A stretch of DNA of 64,000 nt from Streptomyces sp. SUK 48 (GTDB lineage Bacteria > Actinomycetota > Actinomycetes > Streptomycetales > Streptomycetaceae): the NCBI RefSeq assembly GCF_009650765.1, contig NZ_CP045740.1, positions 6,858,001 through 6,922,000 of the forward strand. The letters run 5' to 3'. A program made the translations under genes and the position numbers. Under the pieces are notes generated by a model, which saw only the letters and a program-made list of their open reading frames with translations, was not told the origin of the DNA and did not search any database. Positions 25,099 to 33,239 of this stretch are shown here, piece after piece; position 1 is the first letter of the stretch, and each line of letters begins with the position of its first letter.

Positions 25099-26226
25099 AT
25101 GGCGTTCGGCTGGATCGAGGAGCAGGCCCGGGCGCGTCACCGGGCCGGACTCGTACGGCGCCTCAGCCCGCGCCCCGCCGCCTCACCGCTGCTGGATCTG
25201 GCGAGCAACGACTACCTGGGCCTGGCCCGGCACCCCGAGGTGACCGAGGGCGCGGCCACCGCCGCCCGCACCTGGGGCGGCGGCGCCACCGGCTCCCGGC
25301 TGGTCACCGGCACCACCGAGCTGCACGCCGAACTGGAGCGGGAGCTGGCCGCGTTCTGCGGCTTCGAGGCGGCCCTGGTGTTCTCCTCCGGGTACGCCGC
25401 GAACCTGGCCGCCGTCACGGCGCTCGGCCCGCACGGCTCGCTCGTCGTCTCCGACGCGGGCAACCACGCCTCGCTCATCGACGGCTGCCGGCTCGCCCGG
25501 GGCGAGACCCAGGTCGTCGGGCACGCCGACCCGCAGGCGGTGCGCAAGGCCCTCGCCACCCACGAAGGGGCGGCGATCATGGTCTCGGACACCGTGTTCT
25601 CGGTCGACGGGGACCGGGCACCGCTGGAGCGGCTCGCCGAGGCGTGCCGGGAGCGCGGCGCGGGACTCGTCGTGGACGACGCCCACGGTCTCGGCGTCCT
25701 GGGCGACGGCGGCCGGGGTGCGACGTGGGCGGCCGGCCTCGCGGGCGCGCCGGACGTGGTGGCCACGGCCACGCTGTCCAAGTCGCTCGGCAGCCAGGGC
25801 GGGGTGGTGCTGGGTCCGGCCGGGGTGATCGACCACCTGGTCAACGCGGCCCGGACGTTCATCTTCGACACCGGGCTCGCGCCCGCGGCGGCCGGTGCGG
25901 CCCTCGCGGCCCTGCGGCTGCTCGGGCGGGAGCCCGAACGGGCGGCGCGGGCCCGCGAGGTGGCGGGGGAGCTGCACGGACGGCTGACCGCCGCGGGTCT
26001 GGAGGCGGTGCGTCCGGACGCCGCGGTGGTCTCCGTACGGGCCCCGTCCCCGGAGCAGGCGGTGCGCTGGGCGGCCGACTGCCGTACGGCGGGCCTGGCC
26101 GTGGGCTGTTTCCGTCCTCCCTCCGTGCCCGACGGCATCTCCCGGCTGCGGCTGACCGCCCGCGCGGACCTCTCCGGGGCCGAGATCGCCGACGCGGTGC
26201 GGGTGATCGGCGAAACGCGACCATGA
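25099..26226 (+). CDS. bioF: 8-amino-7-oxononanoate synthase
   Basis: BioF condenses pimeloyl-thioester with alanine, the first PLP step of biotin ring assembly. The enzyme has 375 residues of the alpha-oxoamine synthase type. LLDLASNDYLGLARHPEV and GATGSRLVTGT are N-terminal motifs, VDDAHGLGVLG holds the PLP-stacking region, and TLSKSLGSQGG contains the PLP lysine. ATG 25099 follows CCGGAGGAC. It is transcribed away from bioBAD. Confidence 0.95.
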   Translation: MAFGWIEEQARARHRAGLVRRLSPRPAASPLLDLASNDYLGLARHPEVTEGAATAARTWGGGATGSRLVTGTTELHAELERELAAFCGFEAALVFSSGYAANLAAVTALGPHGSLVVSDAGNHASLIDGCRLARGETQVVGHADPQAVRKALATHEGAAIMVSDTVFSVDGDRAPLERLAEACRERGAGLVVDDAHGLGVLGDGGRGATWAAGLAGAPDVVATATLSKSLGSQGGVVLGPAGVIDHLVNAARTFIFDTGLAPAAAGAALAALRLLGREPERAARAREVAGELHGRLTAAGLEAVRPDAAVVSVRAPSPEQAVRWAADCRTAGLAVGCFRPPSVPDGISRLRLTARADLSGAEIADAVRVIGETRP

Positions 26227-26281
26227 GTCGGCGTGGCACGGCCGTGCTGCACGGCTGATCGGGTCCGACGAGTCTGTCCGG

Positions 26282-26338
26282 CCGGTCCTGCGGCGTCCGA
26301 CTGGTCCTGCGGGTTCCGGCCGGTCCTGCGGGTTTCAG
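26282..26338. repeat. Three tandem 19-bp repeats
   Basis: CCGGTCCTGCGGCGTCCGA, CTGGTCCTGCGGGTTCCGG and CCGGTCCTGCGGGTTTCAG follow each other directly between bioF and the convergent DUF397 gene; the last unit includes the DUF397 stop codon. The core GGTCCTGC is also present in the 22-bp array at 639-770. Confidence 0.7.
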
Positions 26339-26559
26339 CGGAGCGCGGCCACGAAGCCGGCCCAGCTGTCCGGGGAGAAGAGCAGCGCGGGCCCGGCGGG
26401 GTCCTTCGAGTCGCGCACGGCGAGCAGTCCGGACCAGGGTCCGCGGCGCGGCCGTGCCGTCTCCACGCAGTTGTTGGCTCCCGTGCTGTAACTGCTGCGC
26501 AGCCAGCGCACGGCGTACAGGTCGGTACTGGCAGGGACGTTCCGAGGCAGAGCTGACAA
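26335..26559 (-). CDS. DUF397 protein
   Basis: A 74-residue DUF397 protein: VRWLRSSYSTGANNCVETARP and VRDSKDPAGPALLFSPDSWAGFVAAL are the family hallmarks. The TTG at 26559 is chosen because AAGGAGG sits six bases upstream, formed by the stop codon region of the XRE gene; the annotated GTG further upstream lacks such a site. In Streptomyces, DUF397 proteins accompany XRE/DUF5753 regulators (WhiJ/AbaA-like loci) and may act as their small partner, possibly antitoxin-toxin like. Confidence 0.85.
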   Translation of the reverse strand: MSALPRNVPASTDLYAVRWLRSSYSTGANNCVETARPRRGPWSGLLAVRDSKDPAGPALLFSPDSWAGFVAALR

Positions 26560-26569
26560 TGGTGCCTCC

Positions 26570-27433
26570 TTACGCGCCGTCACCTATCCCGGCGATGTAG
26601 TCGAGCGAATCGTGGGGGGTAAGAGCGTGGCTCTGAAGGGTCTGGAAGGCATCCGAGTACGCCCGGAGGTCTTCTTTCCGTTCGAGGTAGAGGCTACTCG
26701 TCAACTGGTCGAGAACCACAACATCGAGATCAGAAGTGCTCGGAAATGAGAAAATAACGAAAGGGCCGGTGAGGCCGACATGCGCGCCCGCCCCGAACGG
26801 CAGTACCTGGAGCCGTACTTGGGGCAGCCGGGCCGCCTCCATGAGCCGCTCCAGCTGGCGCGCCATCACCTCCGGACCGCCGACCTCGCGGCGCAGCACC
26901 GCCTCGTCCAGGACCGCGGACAGCTCCAGCGGCGGGTTCGAGCGCAGCACGTCCTGCCGGGCCAGCCGCACCTCCACCAGCGCGTCCAGGCGCTCCTCGG
27001 CCAGGTCCTTGACGGCCGCCCGGGTCACCGCGCGGGCGTACTCGGCCGTCTGGAGCAGACCGGGCACGACGGTCGTCTCCAGCGTGCGCATCGCCCTGGC
27101 CTGCGACTCCAGGCTGATGAAGTCCCGGTACGTGGGTGGGAGCACCCCGCGGTAGGCGTGCCACCAGCGGTTGCGGTCGCCGTCGCCGTCCTCGGAGCCC
27201 GCCAGCATCAGCAGCAGCTCGCGCAGCTGGGCGTCGCGCACGGCGTAGGCGTCCAGGAGTAAGCGAAGATCGGCCGGTTTCACACCACTGGCGCCCGTCT
27301 CGATGCGGCTCACCTTCGACTGGTGCCAGCCGACCAGGCGGGCCGCCTCCCCACTGGTGAGCCCCGCACCGGTGCGCAGCGTGCGCAGTTCGGCACCCAA
27401 TTTGCGGCGGCGCACTGCCGGCCCGTTCTGCAT
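26570..27433 (-). CDS. XRE-family regulator with DUF5753 domain (WhiJ-like)
   Basis: A 287-residue regulator with an N-terminal HTH_31/XRE domain (about 8-70; LRTGAGLTSGEAARLVGWHQSKVSRIE) and a DUF5753 domain (about 90-280; VVPGLLQTAEYARAVT, LDEAVLRREVGG, LQVLPFGAG). Proteins of this type control development in S. coelicolor (WhiJ and paralogues). The TAA stop lies at the ribosome site of the DUF397 gene, so the two are coupled. It is divergent from an anti-sigma-type ATPase, completing the typical three-gene set. Confidence 0.92.
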   Translation of the reverse strand: MQNGPAVRRRKLGAELRTLRTGAGLTSGEAARLVGWHQSKVSRIETGASGVKPADLRLLLDAYAVRDAQLRELLLMLAGSEDGDGDRNRWWHAYRGVLPPTYRDFISLESQARAMRTLETTVVPGLLQTAEYARAVTRAAVKDLAEERLDALVEVRLARQDVLRSNPPLELSAVLDEAVLRREVGGPEVMARQLERLMEAARLPQVRLQVLPFGAGAHVGLTGPFVIFSFPSTSDLDVVVLDQLTSSLYLERKEDLRAYSDAFQTLQSHALTPHDSLDYIAGIGDGA

Positions 27434-27646
27434 GGGCTCCTCCTTACTCCTTACGGGCCGCCCGAATACGGTCTCCCGTCGCAGAGTTCACCGCATCGAG
27501 CGACAGATATATGCACATCTTGGTGGATCGCTCCCCGTGACCGGTTCGGTGGTGGCAGTCTGGCGAGGAAGCACCAGTCCGGGACCGTACTCGAACCATC
27601 CGCTCCATGCAGGACTCCGGTCCCGTGGGAAAGGGACGACGTCGCC
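27434..27646. promoter_or_regulatory. Divergent promoter region of the XRE/ATPase genes
   Basis: A 213-bp region between the XRE regulator and the ATPase gene. It contains an unusually AT-rich island GACAGATATATGCACATC near 27500, the most likely place for promoter or developmental-regulator contacts. No perfect palindrome longer than 10 bp was noticed. Confidence 0.4.
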
Positions 27647-28105
27647 ATGGCAGACCACCTGGAAGCATCCGTCACCCTGCCGAGCGATCCCGCCTCGGTC
27701 GCCGCCGCGCGGTCGTACGTGGTGAGCACCCTGGCGGAGTGGGGCCTGCCGCCGGACACCGAGGCGGCCGACACGGTGCGGCTCATCGTCTCCGAACTGG
27801 CCACCAACGCCGTCCAGCACACCTTCGGGCAGTCCCCGACCTTCACGGTCGACCTCGCGCTGGAGCGCGACGAACAGCTGCGCATCGGCGTCACGGACAG
27901 TCATCCGCGCTTCCCGAAGAGACTGCCCGCGGCCGTGCAGCAGGACAACGGACGGGGCATGGTGATCATCCGCTGGCTCACCGCCGAGTGCGGCGGCAGG
28001 CTCCGCGTCCGCCCCACCCGTGAGGGCGGCAAGACGGTCTCCATCGAACTGCCCTGGGCCGCCCCGGCCGAGCCGGTGGCGACGGCGGGTCAGCAGGAGC
28101 CGTAG
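27647..28105 (+). CDS. RsbW-like ATP-binding protein (HATPase_c_2)
   Basis: Encodes 152 residues of a GHKL ATPase resembling anti-sigma factors. The N-box is RLIVSELATNAVQHT, the G1 box VTDSHPRFP and the G2 region DNGRGMVIIRWL. It is intact. Streptomyces has many such proteins beside XRE/DUF397 genes; whether they bind sigma factors is mostly untested. ATG 27647 is preceded by GGGACGACG and begins the conserved region. Confidence 0.88.
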   Translation: MADHLEASVTLPSDPASVAAARSYVVSTLAEWGLPPDTEAADTVRLIVSELATNAVQHTFGQSPTFTVDLALERDEQLRIGVTDSHPRFPKRLPAAVQQDNGRGMVIIRWLTAECGGRLRVRPTREGGKTVSIELPWAAPAEPVATAGQQEP

Positions 28106-28258
28106 CGGGGGAGCCCGGCGCGGAGCCGCGAAACGTTCATGCGGCGGGCGCGCGGGACCCGTCCCGGGCCGCCCGAGGTCTCGAGGCGGCGCCGGGTGAG
28201 GGGGAAAGGCACAAGGAGCGGCCCGGTGGCTGGAGTCGCTCCCCCGTGCGCGGGCGGG

Positions 28259-28732
28259 TCAGCTGACCCGGCCGTACCAGACGCTCTTGGTCCAGATCTT
28301 CTCCAGCCGCACCACGGAGCCGCTCTTCGGCGCGTGCCAGATCTTGTTGTGACCGGCGTAGATACCGACGTGGTAGACGTTCGAGCCGTAATGGAAGAAC
28401 ACCAGGTCGCCGGCTCTGCGGCTGCCGAAGGAGATGTGGTGCGTCTTGTTGTACTGCTGCGCGGCGGTCCGCGGCAGCTTCTTGCCGGCCTTCTTGAACG
28501 AATAGAGCGTCAGCCCCGAGCAGTCGAACCGTCGCGGCCCGGTGCCACCCCACTGGTACGGGGCACCCCTCTTGGACGCCGCGATGTTCAGGGCCTTCGT
28601 CGCCATCGTCGCGGCCGAGGCATCGGTGGAGAGGCCAGGCACCGCGATCGAGCCGCCGACGGCGGCCAGGGTGAGGGCCGATGCCGTACCGGCACGGGCC
28701 ATCAGCGACGGGACACGATTGAGCGCAGTCAT
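28259..28732 (-). CDS. Secreted NlpC/P60 cell-wall hydrolase
   Basis: A protein of 157 residues. An N-terminal signal peptide (hydrophobic segment about 17-35, cleavage near SAA 40-42) is followed by an NlpC/P60 domain. The catalytic cysteine is Cys71 in RFDCSGLT, and the histidine is in VYHVGIYAG, with a polar third residue expected in HAPKSGS. The family cleaves peptide stems of peptidoglycan. The start at 28732 (MTALNRV) sets the signal peptide; the longer frame runs through the riboswitch. A probable ydaO riboswitch lies just upstream, the usual arrangement for actinobacterial wall hydrolases. Confidence 0.9.
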   Translation of the reverse strand: MTALNRVPSLMARAGTASALTLAAVGGSIAVPGLSTDASAATMATKALNIAASKRGAPYQWGGTGPRRFDCSGLTLYSFKKAGKKLPRTAAQQYNKTHHISFGSRRAGDLVFFHYGSNVYHVGIYAGHNKIWHAPKSGSVVRLEKIWTKSVWYGRVS

Positions 28733-28747
28733 GCGCAACCCTTCGTC

Positions 28748-28895
28748 AGCCGCCTGTGAAGGATGACCTGTCGGATTCGGGCTGGCGAAGTTGCCCGGCC
28801 GCGTTGCCACGGCTTCACCCCAAGGGCCGCCCGAAGCGTCCGTCCGTCCGCTCACGCGGACTGCCGACCGTTCCGGGGACCCGCCTTGCCTGGGT
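28748..28895 (-). promoter_or_regulatory. Probable ydaO/yuaA c-di-AMP riboswitch
   Basis: On the minus strand the leader contains GGGGTGAAGCC (28811-28821) and CCCGAATCCGACAGGTCATC (28762-28781), followed by ACAGGCGG. These match the conserved core and 3' strand of the ydaO class (GGGGUGAA; CCCGAAyCCGACAGCUmAyCU...AGGCG). A GTCCGC-gtga-GCGGAC hairpin (28846-28861) would form a variable stem. Such riboswitches turn off wall-hydrolase genes when c-di-AMP is high. The 5' boundary is approximate. Confidence 0.75.
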
Positions 28896-29306
28896 CCTCC
28901 ACTCCTGCCGATCCACTCCTGTCGACCGGTCATCCGGGCGGCGGCAGGACTCGGCGTCCGCCCGGACCGCCCCGCCGCGGTGGCGGGGGCTTGTCGTCAG
29001 ACAGGGATCTTGACCTACAGCTGTCGGAAAATCCCAACGGAATCGGGGATTTGTGGGGTTACTCACCACTCGCCCGTTCGGGTGGAAGCGGCTCCGTTCG
29101 ATGCTCCATCAATTCCCGTGCGTAGCGCCGGACCTGGGAAAACACGGCCGGGGACGGCGCACGGACCCGGTCCGCGCGCAACTCGGGAGAGCCGGAAACG
29201 GATCCGGATATACACCGGTCGGCGGTACGTCGTTCGGACCGTTTCGTGCCCGGACCCGGCGGTCACGCGGACATCGCGCGCCCACCGGGTCCGGCGGTCG
29301 TCCGGA
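28896..29306. other. Intergenic region upstream of the riboswitch
   Basis: No gene is supported here. The only structure noted is a 7-bp stem AAATCCC / GGGATTT (29029-29035 and 29046-29052) in an otherwise unusual AT-richer patch; the nlpC-type gene promoter probably lies near it on the minus strand. Confidence 0.4.
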
Positions 29307-29615
29307 TCAGCCCACGGCGTCCGGCGGAAGCGCGACGCGAGCGGCCCGGCGCTCACCGTCGAGCACCCTCAGCGCCCGTGCCAGCGTGCCCCCGTGCACC
29401 TCCCGCTCGCCCCGGTCGTGCATCAGCTCCAGCGCGTCGCGCAGCTCCTCCGCCTTGCGCACCAGCGCCTGCGCGGCGCGCAGCCCGCGATAGGTGTCGC
29501 CGTCGCGCGCCGGGTTGATCCTGCCGAGCAGGTCGACCACCGCCAGATAGTGGTCGACCACCTCGCCCTCCGCGTGCGTCAGCGCCGGCAGCGGCGGCAG
29601 CTCCTCGGGCAGCAC
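29307..29615 (-). CDS. Hypothetical helical protein co-transcribed with clpP
   Basis: A 102-residue, mostly alpha-helical, charged protein (VVDHYLAVVDLLGRINPARDGD, LVRKAEELRDALELMHDRGE) starting at GTG 29615, seven bases after the clpP-like stop. No signal peptide or membrane segment is present and no family is recognised. The tight spacing suggests a partner or adaptor of the ClpP-like protein. Confidence 0.7.
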   Translation of the reverse strand: MLPEELPPLPALTHAEGEVVDHYLAVVDLLGRINPARDGDTYRGLRAAQALVRKAEELRDALELMHDRGEREVHGGTLARALRVLDGERRAARVALPPDAVG

Positions 29616-29622
29616 GGCCGGC

Positions 29623-30249
29623 TCACCGCTCGCCGGGGAGGTCCCGGCGGCTGGGCACCACGCCGTCCACCAGGCCGTACGACTGCGCGCCCGGCGCGTC
29701 CAGCATGAGATCGCGCTCCAGGTCCTGGTGGACCTGCTCCTCGGTGCGCCCGGTGTGCCGGACCAGCATCTCCTCCATCAGGGTCCGCAGCCGGACCAGT
29801 TCCTCGGCCTGGATGAGCAGATCGCTCGGCTGGCCCTGCGCCGGCTCGGGCAGCTCGGGCTGGGAGAGCACCACGCGCGCGCCGGGCAGGGTGAACCGCT
29901 TGCCGGGGGTGCCGGCGGCCAGCAGCACGGCGCCGACCGAGGCGGCCTGGCCCAGGCAGTACGTCTGCACCTCGCAGGTGACGTACCGCATCGTGTCGTA
30001 GACGGCCGTCATCGCGTGGAACGAGCCGCCCGGGCAGTTCAGGTAGAGCGTGATGTCCCGGTCCGGGTCCAGGTGTTCGAGGTGCATGAACTGGGTGATC
30101 ACATCGCCGGCCGCCGCCTCGTCCAGGGGCGTCCCGAGGAAGACGACCCGGTTCTCGAACAGCTTCGAGTAGGGATCGAGCCGGCGCTCCCCGAAGTTGG
30201 TGCGCTCGGTGAACTCGGGCAGGACGTAACGGGCGGACGGTCGGGACAT
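29623..30249 (-). CDS. ClpP-like protease subunit lacking the catalytic histidine
   Basis: A protein of 208 residues with the full ClpP fold: [24 protein letters not shown], nucleophile Ser104 in [14 protein letters not shown], and [19 protein letters not shown] with the aspartate at 180. The catalytic histidine motif xxHQP reads VLSQP, placing serine at 129, exactly 25 residues after Ser104 as in E. coli ClpP (97 to 122). The Ser-His-Asp triad is therefore broken, and a structural or regulatory subunit is likely, perhaps mixing with the housekeeping ClpP1/P2. It may match the fifth Streptomyces clpP gene. Confidence 0.92.
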   Translation of the reverse strand: MSRPSARYVLPEFTERTNFGERRLDPYSKLFENRVVFLGTPLDEAAAGDVITQFMHLEHLDPDRDITLYLNCPGGSFHAMTAVYDTMRYVTCEVQTYCLGQAASVGAVLLAAGTPGKRFTLPGARVVLSQPELPEPAQGQPSDLLIQAEELVRLRTLMEEMLVRHTGRTEEQVHQDLERDLMLDAPGAQSYGLVDGVVPSRRDLPGER

Positions 30250-30295
30250 CTGGGCACACCCCTCCTCACGGCGGAGACCGGCGATCTCCGACTTC

Positions 30296-30331
30296 TGTAC
30301 AGAATGTACAGGACGTACCTGCCGTTATGAT
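30296..30331 (+). promoter_or_regulatory. TGTACA operator repeats and promoter of the antitoxin gene
   Basis: TGTACAG occurs at 30296-30302 and again at 30305-30311, with a weaker CGTACC at 30314-30319. TGTACA is the known core operator of YefM-YoeB systems. A -10 TATGAT (30326-30331) ends six bases before the ATG at 30338, indicating a nearly leaderless transcript. The same sites lie about 50 bp upstream of the divergent clpP-like gene. Confidence 0.75.
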
Positions 30332-30337
30332 GGGCGC

Positions 30338-30640
30338 ATGGCCTACGAGATTCCGGTGACGCAAGCCAGGGCTGAGCTCGCCGACCTGATCAACCGGGTG
30401 GTGTACGGCGGCGAGCGCGTCGCCGTGACCCGGCACGGCAAGCCGCTGGCCGCACTGGTCTCGGCCGCCGACCTGGCACGGCTCGAGGCTCTCGACGCCG
30501 CCGAGGAGGCGGGCGAGGAGCAGGTGGCCCGCTCGGTGTCCCGTATCCGCGAGTCCGCCGTCCACGAGGCGCCGTCCGCTCCGCGCGAACGCCAGCGTTT
30601 CGGCATCGCGGCGGAGTACCAGGGGCCGGGCGTTTCCTGA
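30338..30640 (+). CDS. Phd/YefM-family antitoxin, no toxin alongside
   Basis: A 100-residue Phd/YefM protein: EIPVTQARAELADLINRVVYGGERVAVTRHGKPLAALVS is the typical DNA-binding fold. The C-terminal 45 residues (ALDAAEEAGEEQVAR) would wrap a toxin. No RelE/YoeB or Doc gene follows; the next gene is ureA. It is divergent from the ClpP-like gene and shares a control region with TGTACA sites. It may act purely as a transcription regulator of the clpP operon. Confidence 0.88.
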   Translation: MAYEIPVTQARAELADLINRVVYGGERVAVTRHGKPLAALVSAADLARLEALDAAEEAGEEQVARSVSRIRESAVHEAPSAPRERQRFGIAAEYQGPGVS

Positions 30641-30706
30641 ACCTCCCCTGGAAGCGGGTCGGTTATCGCCGGTGCCATAGGGCGGTCATGCGCCGCCCAA
30701 AGGCTG

Positions 30707-30723
30707 GTTAACGTCGTTGAAAC
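30707..30723. promoter_or_regulatory. GlnR-type box upstream of ureA
   Basis: GTTAAC-n6-GAAAC (30707-30712, 30719-30723) is a perfect match to the GlnR half-site pair gTnAc-n6-GaAAc. It lies about 160 bp before ureA. Control of ureA by GlnR is known in S. coelicolor, so nitrogen-dependent regulation is expected. A second half-site pair is not clear. Confidence 0.7.
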
Positions 30724-30883
30724 TCCGGCGAACTAGCCTGCGCATCCATGCCACCGGAGGGTTTTTGTGCCCCCATTGATCACGGTCGGTCCCCATTCGT
30801 CCGTGTGTTACACCTGACTCCCGTCGCGGTGGCTGCGGCACCCGGGCCCCGCACGGTCCGGAGCGAGGACTGTGAGGTGGGAC

Positions 30884-31186
30884 GTGCAACTGACCCCGCA
30901 CGAGCAAGAGCGGCTGCTCATCCATGTGGCGGCCGACGTGGCCGAAAAGCGCCGGGCCCGCGGCCTTCGGCTCAACCACCCCGAGGCGGTCGCCCTCATC
31001 ACCTCGCACATCCTGGAGGGCGCGCGCGACGGCCGTACCGTCGCCGAGCTGATGTCCACCGGCCGCAAGCTCCTCACCAGGGACGACGTCATGGACGGCA
31101 TCGCGGAGATGATCCATGACGTGCAGGTCGAGGCGACCTTCCCGGACGGCACCAAGCTCGTCACCGTGCACGAGCCGATCATCTGA
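30884..31186 (+). CDS. ureA: Urease gamma subunit
   Basis: UreA is the small subunit of the (alpha-beta-gamma)3 urease. It has 100 residues from GTG 30884 ([20 protein letters not shown] is the conserved N-terminus). The upstream GTG at 30872 would add four residues; GAGGTGG just before 30884 decides the start. Conserved [10 protein letters not shown] and [20 protein letters not shown] are present. It is first in the operon ureA-B-C-F-G-D. Confidence 0.96.
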   Translation: MQLTPHEQERLLIHVAADVAEKRRARGLRLNHPEAVALITSHILEGARDGRTVAELMSTGRKLLTRDDVMDGIAEMIHDVQVEATFPDGTKLVTVHEPII

Positions 31187-31197
31187 GGGGCCCGGCG

Positions 31198-31509
31198 ATG
31201 ATTCCCGGAGAGATCCTGTTCGCGGACGACCCCGTGCGCGTCAACGAGGGCCGGGCCATCACCCGGCTCACCGTCCTCAACGCCGCCGACCGGCCCGTCC
31301 AGGTCGGCTCCCACTACCACTTCGCCGAGGCCAACCCCGGCCTGGAGTTCGACCGCGGCGCCGCGCGCGGCAGGCGGCTGAACGTCGCCGCCGGCACCGC
31401 CGTGCGCTTCGAGCCCGGCATCCCGGTCGACGTCGAACTCGTCCCCCTCGCCGGCGCCCGGATCGTGCCGGGGCTGCGCGGCGAGACCGGGGGTGCCCTC
31501 GATGCCTGA
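31198..31509 (+). CDS. ureB: Urease beta subunit
   Basis: UreB, 103 residues: [18 protein letters not shown] at the N-terminus and [19 protein letters not shown], the most conserved segment of the subunit. It forms part of the structural urease core with UreA and UreC. It starts 11 bp after ureA and overlaps ureC by 8 bp. Confidence 0.96.
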   Translation: MIPGEILFADDPVRVNEGRAITRLTVLNAADRPVQVGSHYHFAEANPGLEFDRGAARGRRLNVAAGTAVRFEPGIPVDVELVPLAGARIVPGLRGETGGALDA

Positions 31510-33223
31510 GATCTCCCGCGGCGCCTACGCCGACCTGTTCGGGCCGACCACCGGCGACCGCATCCGGCTCGCCGACACCGATCTGCTGATCGAGATCGAG
31601 GAGGACCGCGCGGGCGGTCCCGGCCGCGCCGGGGACGAGGCGGTCTTCGGCGGCGGCAAGGTCATCCGCGAGTCCATGGGCCAGTCCCGGGCCACCCGCG
31701 CCGACGGCACCCCCGACACCGTGATCACCGGGGCCGTCGTGGTGGACCACTGGGGCATCGTCAAGGCCGACATCGGCATCCGCGACGGCCGGATCACCGC
31801 CCTCGGCAAGGCCGGCAACCCCGACACCATGGACGGCGTCCACCCCGACCTGGTGATCGGCCCCGAGACCGAGATCATCGCGGGCAACGGGCGCATCCTC
31901 ACGGCCGGCGCCATCGACGCGCATGTCCACTTCATCTGCCCCCAGGTCGCCGACGAGGCGCTGGCCTCCGGCATCACCACCCTGGTCGGCGGCGGCACCG
32001 GCCCCGCCGAGGGCTCCAAGGCGACCACCGTCACGCCCGGCCCCTGGCACCTCGCCCGGATGCTGGAGGCGATGGAGTCCTACCCCCTGAACATCGGCTT
32101 CCTCGGCAAGGGCAACACCGTCAGCCACGAGGCGATGCTCTCCCAGATCCGCGGCGGCGCCGTCGGCCTGAAACTGCACGAGGACTGGGGCTCCACCCCC
32201 GCCGTCATCGACGCCGCGCTCACCGTCGCCGACCGCACCGGCATCCAGGTCGCCATCCACACCGACACCTTGAACGAGGCCGGGTTCGTCGGCAACACCC
32301 TCGCCGCGATCCGGGGCCGGGGCATCCACTCGTACCACACCGAGGGCGCGGGCGGCGGGCACGCGCCCGACATCATGACCGTGGTCTCGCAGCCCAACGT
32401 GCTGCCCAGCTCCACCAACCCGACCCGGCCGTTCACCGTCAACACCGCCGAGGAACACCTCGACATGCTGATGGTCTGCCACCACCTCAACCCGGCCGTC
32501 CCCGAGGACCTCGCCTTCGCCGAGTCCCGGATCCGGCCCTCCACCATCGGCGCGGAGGACATCCTCCACGACCTCGGCGCGATCTCGATCATCTCCTCCG
32601 ACTCCCAGGCCATGGGCCGGGTCGGCGAGGTGATCCTGCGGACCTGGCAGACCGCCCATGTCATGAAGCGGCGCCGGGGCGCCCTGCCCGGCGACGGCCG
32701 CGCGGACAACCACCGGGTACGGCGCTATGTCGCCAAATACACGATCAACCCGGCGCTCGCCCAGGGCCTCGCCACCGAGACCGGCTCCGTGGAGCGGGGC
32801 AAGCTCGCCGACCTCGTGCTGTGGGAGCCCGCGTTCTTCGGGGTGAAGCCGCTCCTCGTGCTCAAGGGCGGCCAGATCGCCTACGCGCAGATGGGCGACG
32901 CCAACGCCTCCATCCCCACCCCGCAGCCCATCCTGCCCCGCCCGATGTACGGCGCGATCGGCCGCGCCCCGGCCGCCAACTCCGTCAACTTCGTCTCCTC
33001 CCTCGCCCTGGAGGACGGGCTGCCGGAACGGCTCGGGCTCGGCAAACGGTTCGTGGCGATCGACTCCACGCGCGCGGTGACCAAGGCCGACATGCGGGAG
33101 AACGACGCCCGCCCCGACGTCCGGATCGACCCCGACAGCTTCGCCGTGCACATCGACGGCGAGCTGGTCGAGGCGACCCCGGCCGCCGAACTGCCCATGG
33201 CCCAGCGCTACTTCCTCTTCTGA
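31502..33223 (+). CDS. ureC: Urease alpha (catalytic) subunit
   Basis: UreC hydrolyses urea to ammonia and carbamate at a dinickel centre. The protein has 573 residues. Nickel ligands and active-site motifs are intact: [10 protein letters not shown], the carbamylated lysine in [31 protein letters not shown], the flap histidines in MVCHHLN, and the aspartate in [12 protein letters not shown] 31502 is inside the end of ureB; MPSM three codons earlier is possible but not conserved. Confidence 0.97.
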   Translation: MPEISRGAYADLFGPTTGDRIRLADTDLLIEIEEDRAGGPGRAGDEAVFGGGKVIRESMGQSRATRADGTPDTVITGAVVVDHWGIVKADIGIRDGRITALGKAGNPDTMDGVHPDLVIGPETEIIAGNGRILTAGAIDAHVHFICPQVADEALASGITTLVGGGTGPAEGSKATTVTPGPWHLARMLEAMESYPLNIGFLGKGNTVSHEAMLSQIRGGAVGLKLHEDWGSTPAVIDAALTVADRTGIQVAIHTDTLNEAGFVGNTLAAIRGRGIHSYHTEGAGGGHAPDIMTVVSQPNVLPSSTNPTRPFTVNTAEEHLDMLMVCHHLNPAVPEDLAFAESRIRPSTIGAEDILHDLGAISIISSDSQAMGRVGEVILRTWQTAHVMKRRRGALPGDGRADNHRVRRYVAKYTINPALAQGLATETGSVERGKLADLVLWEPAFFGVKPLLVLKGGQIAYAQMGDANASIPTPQPILPRPMYGAIGRAPAANSVNFVSSLALEDGLPERLGLGKRFVAIDSTRAVTKADMRENDARPDVRIDPDSFAVHIDGELVEATPAAELPMAQRYFLF

Positions 33224-33239
33224 CGGCAGCGACGCAACC

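Noticed and set aside
23586..26258. An 890-codon rightward frame overlapping bioB and bioF
   Set aside because: It is antisense to bioB and out of frame with bioF; no motif found.
30748..31119. A rightward frame starting at an ATG upstream of ureA
   Set aside because: It overlaps ureA in another frame and has shadow-like composition; the region is better read as the ureA leader.
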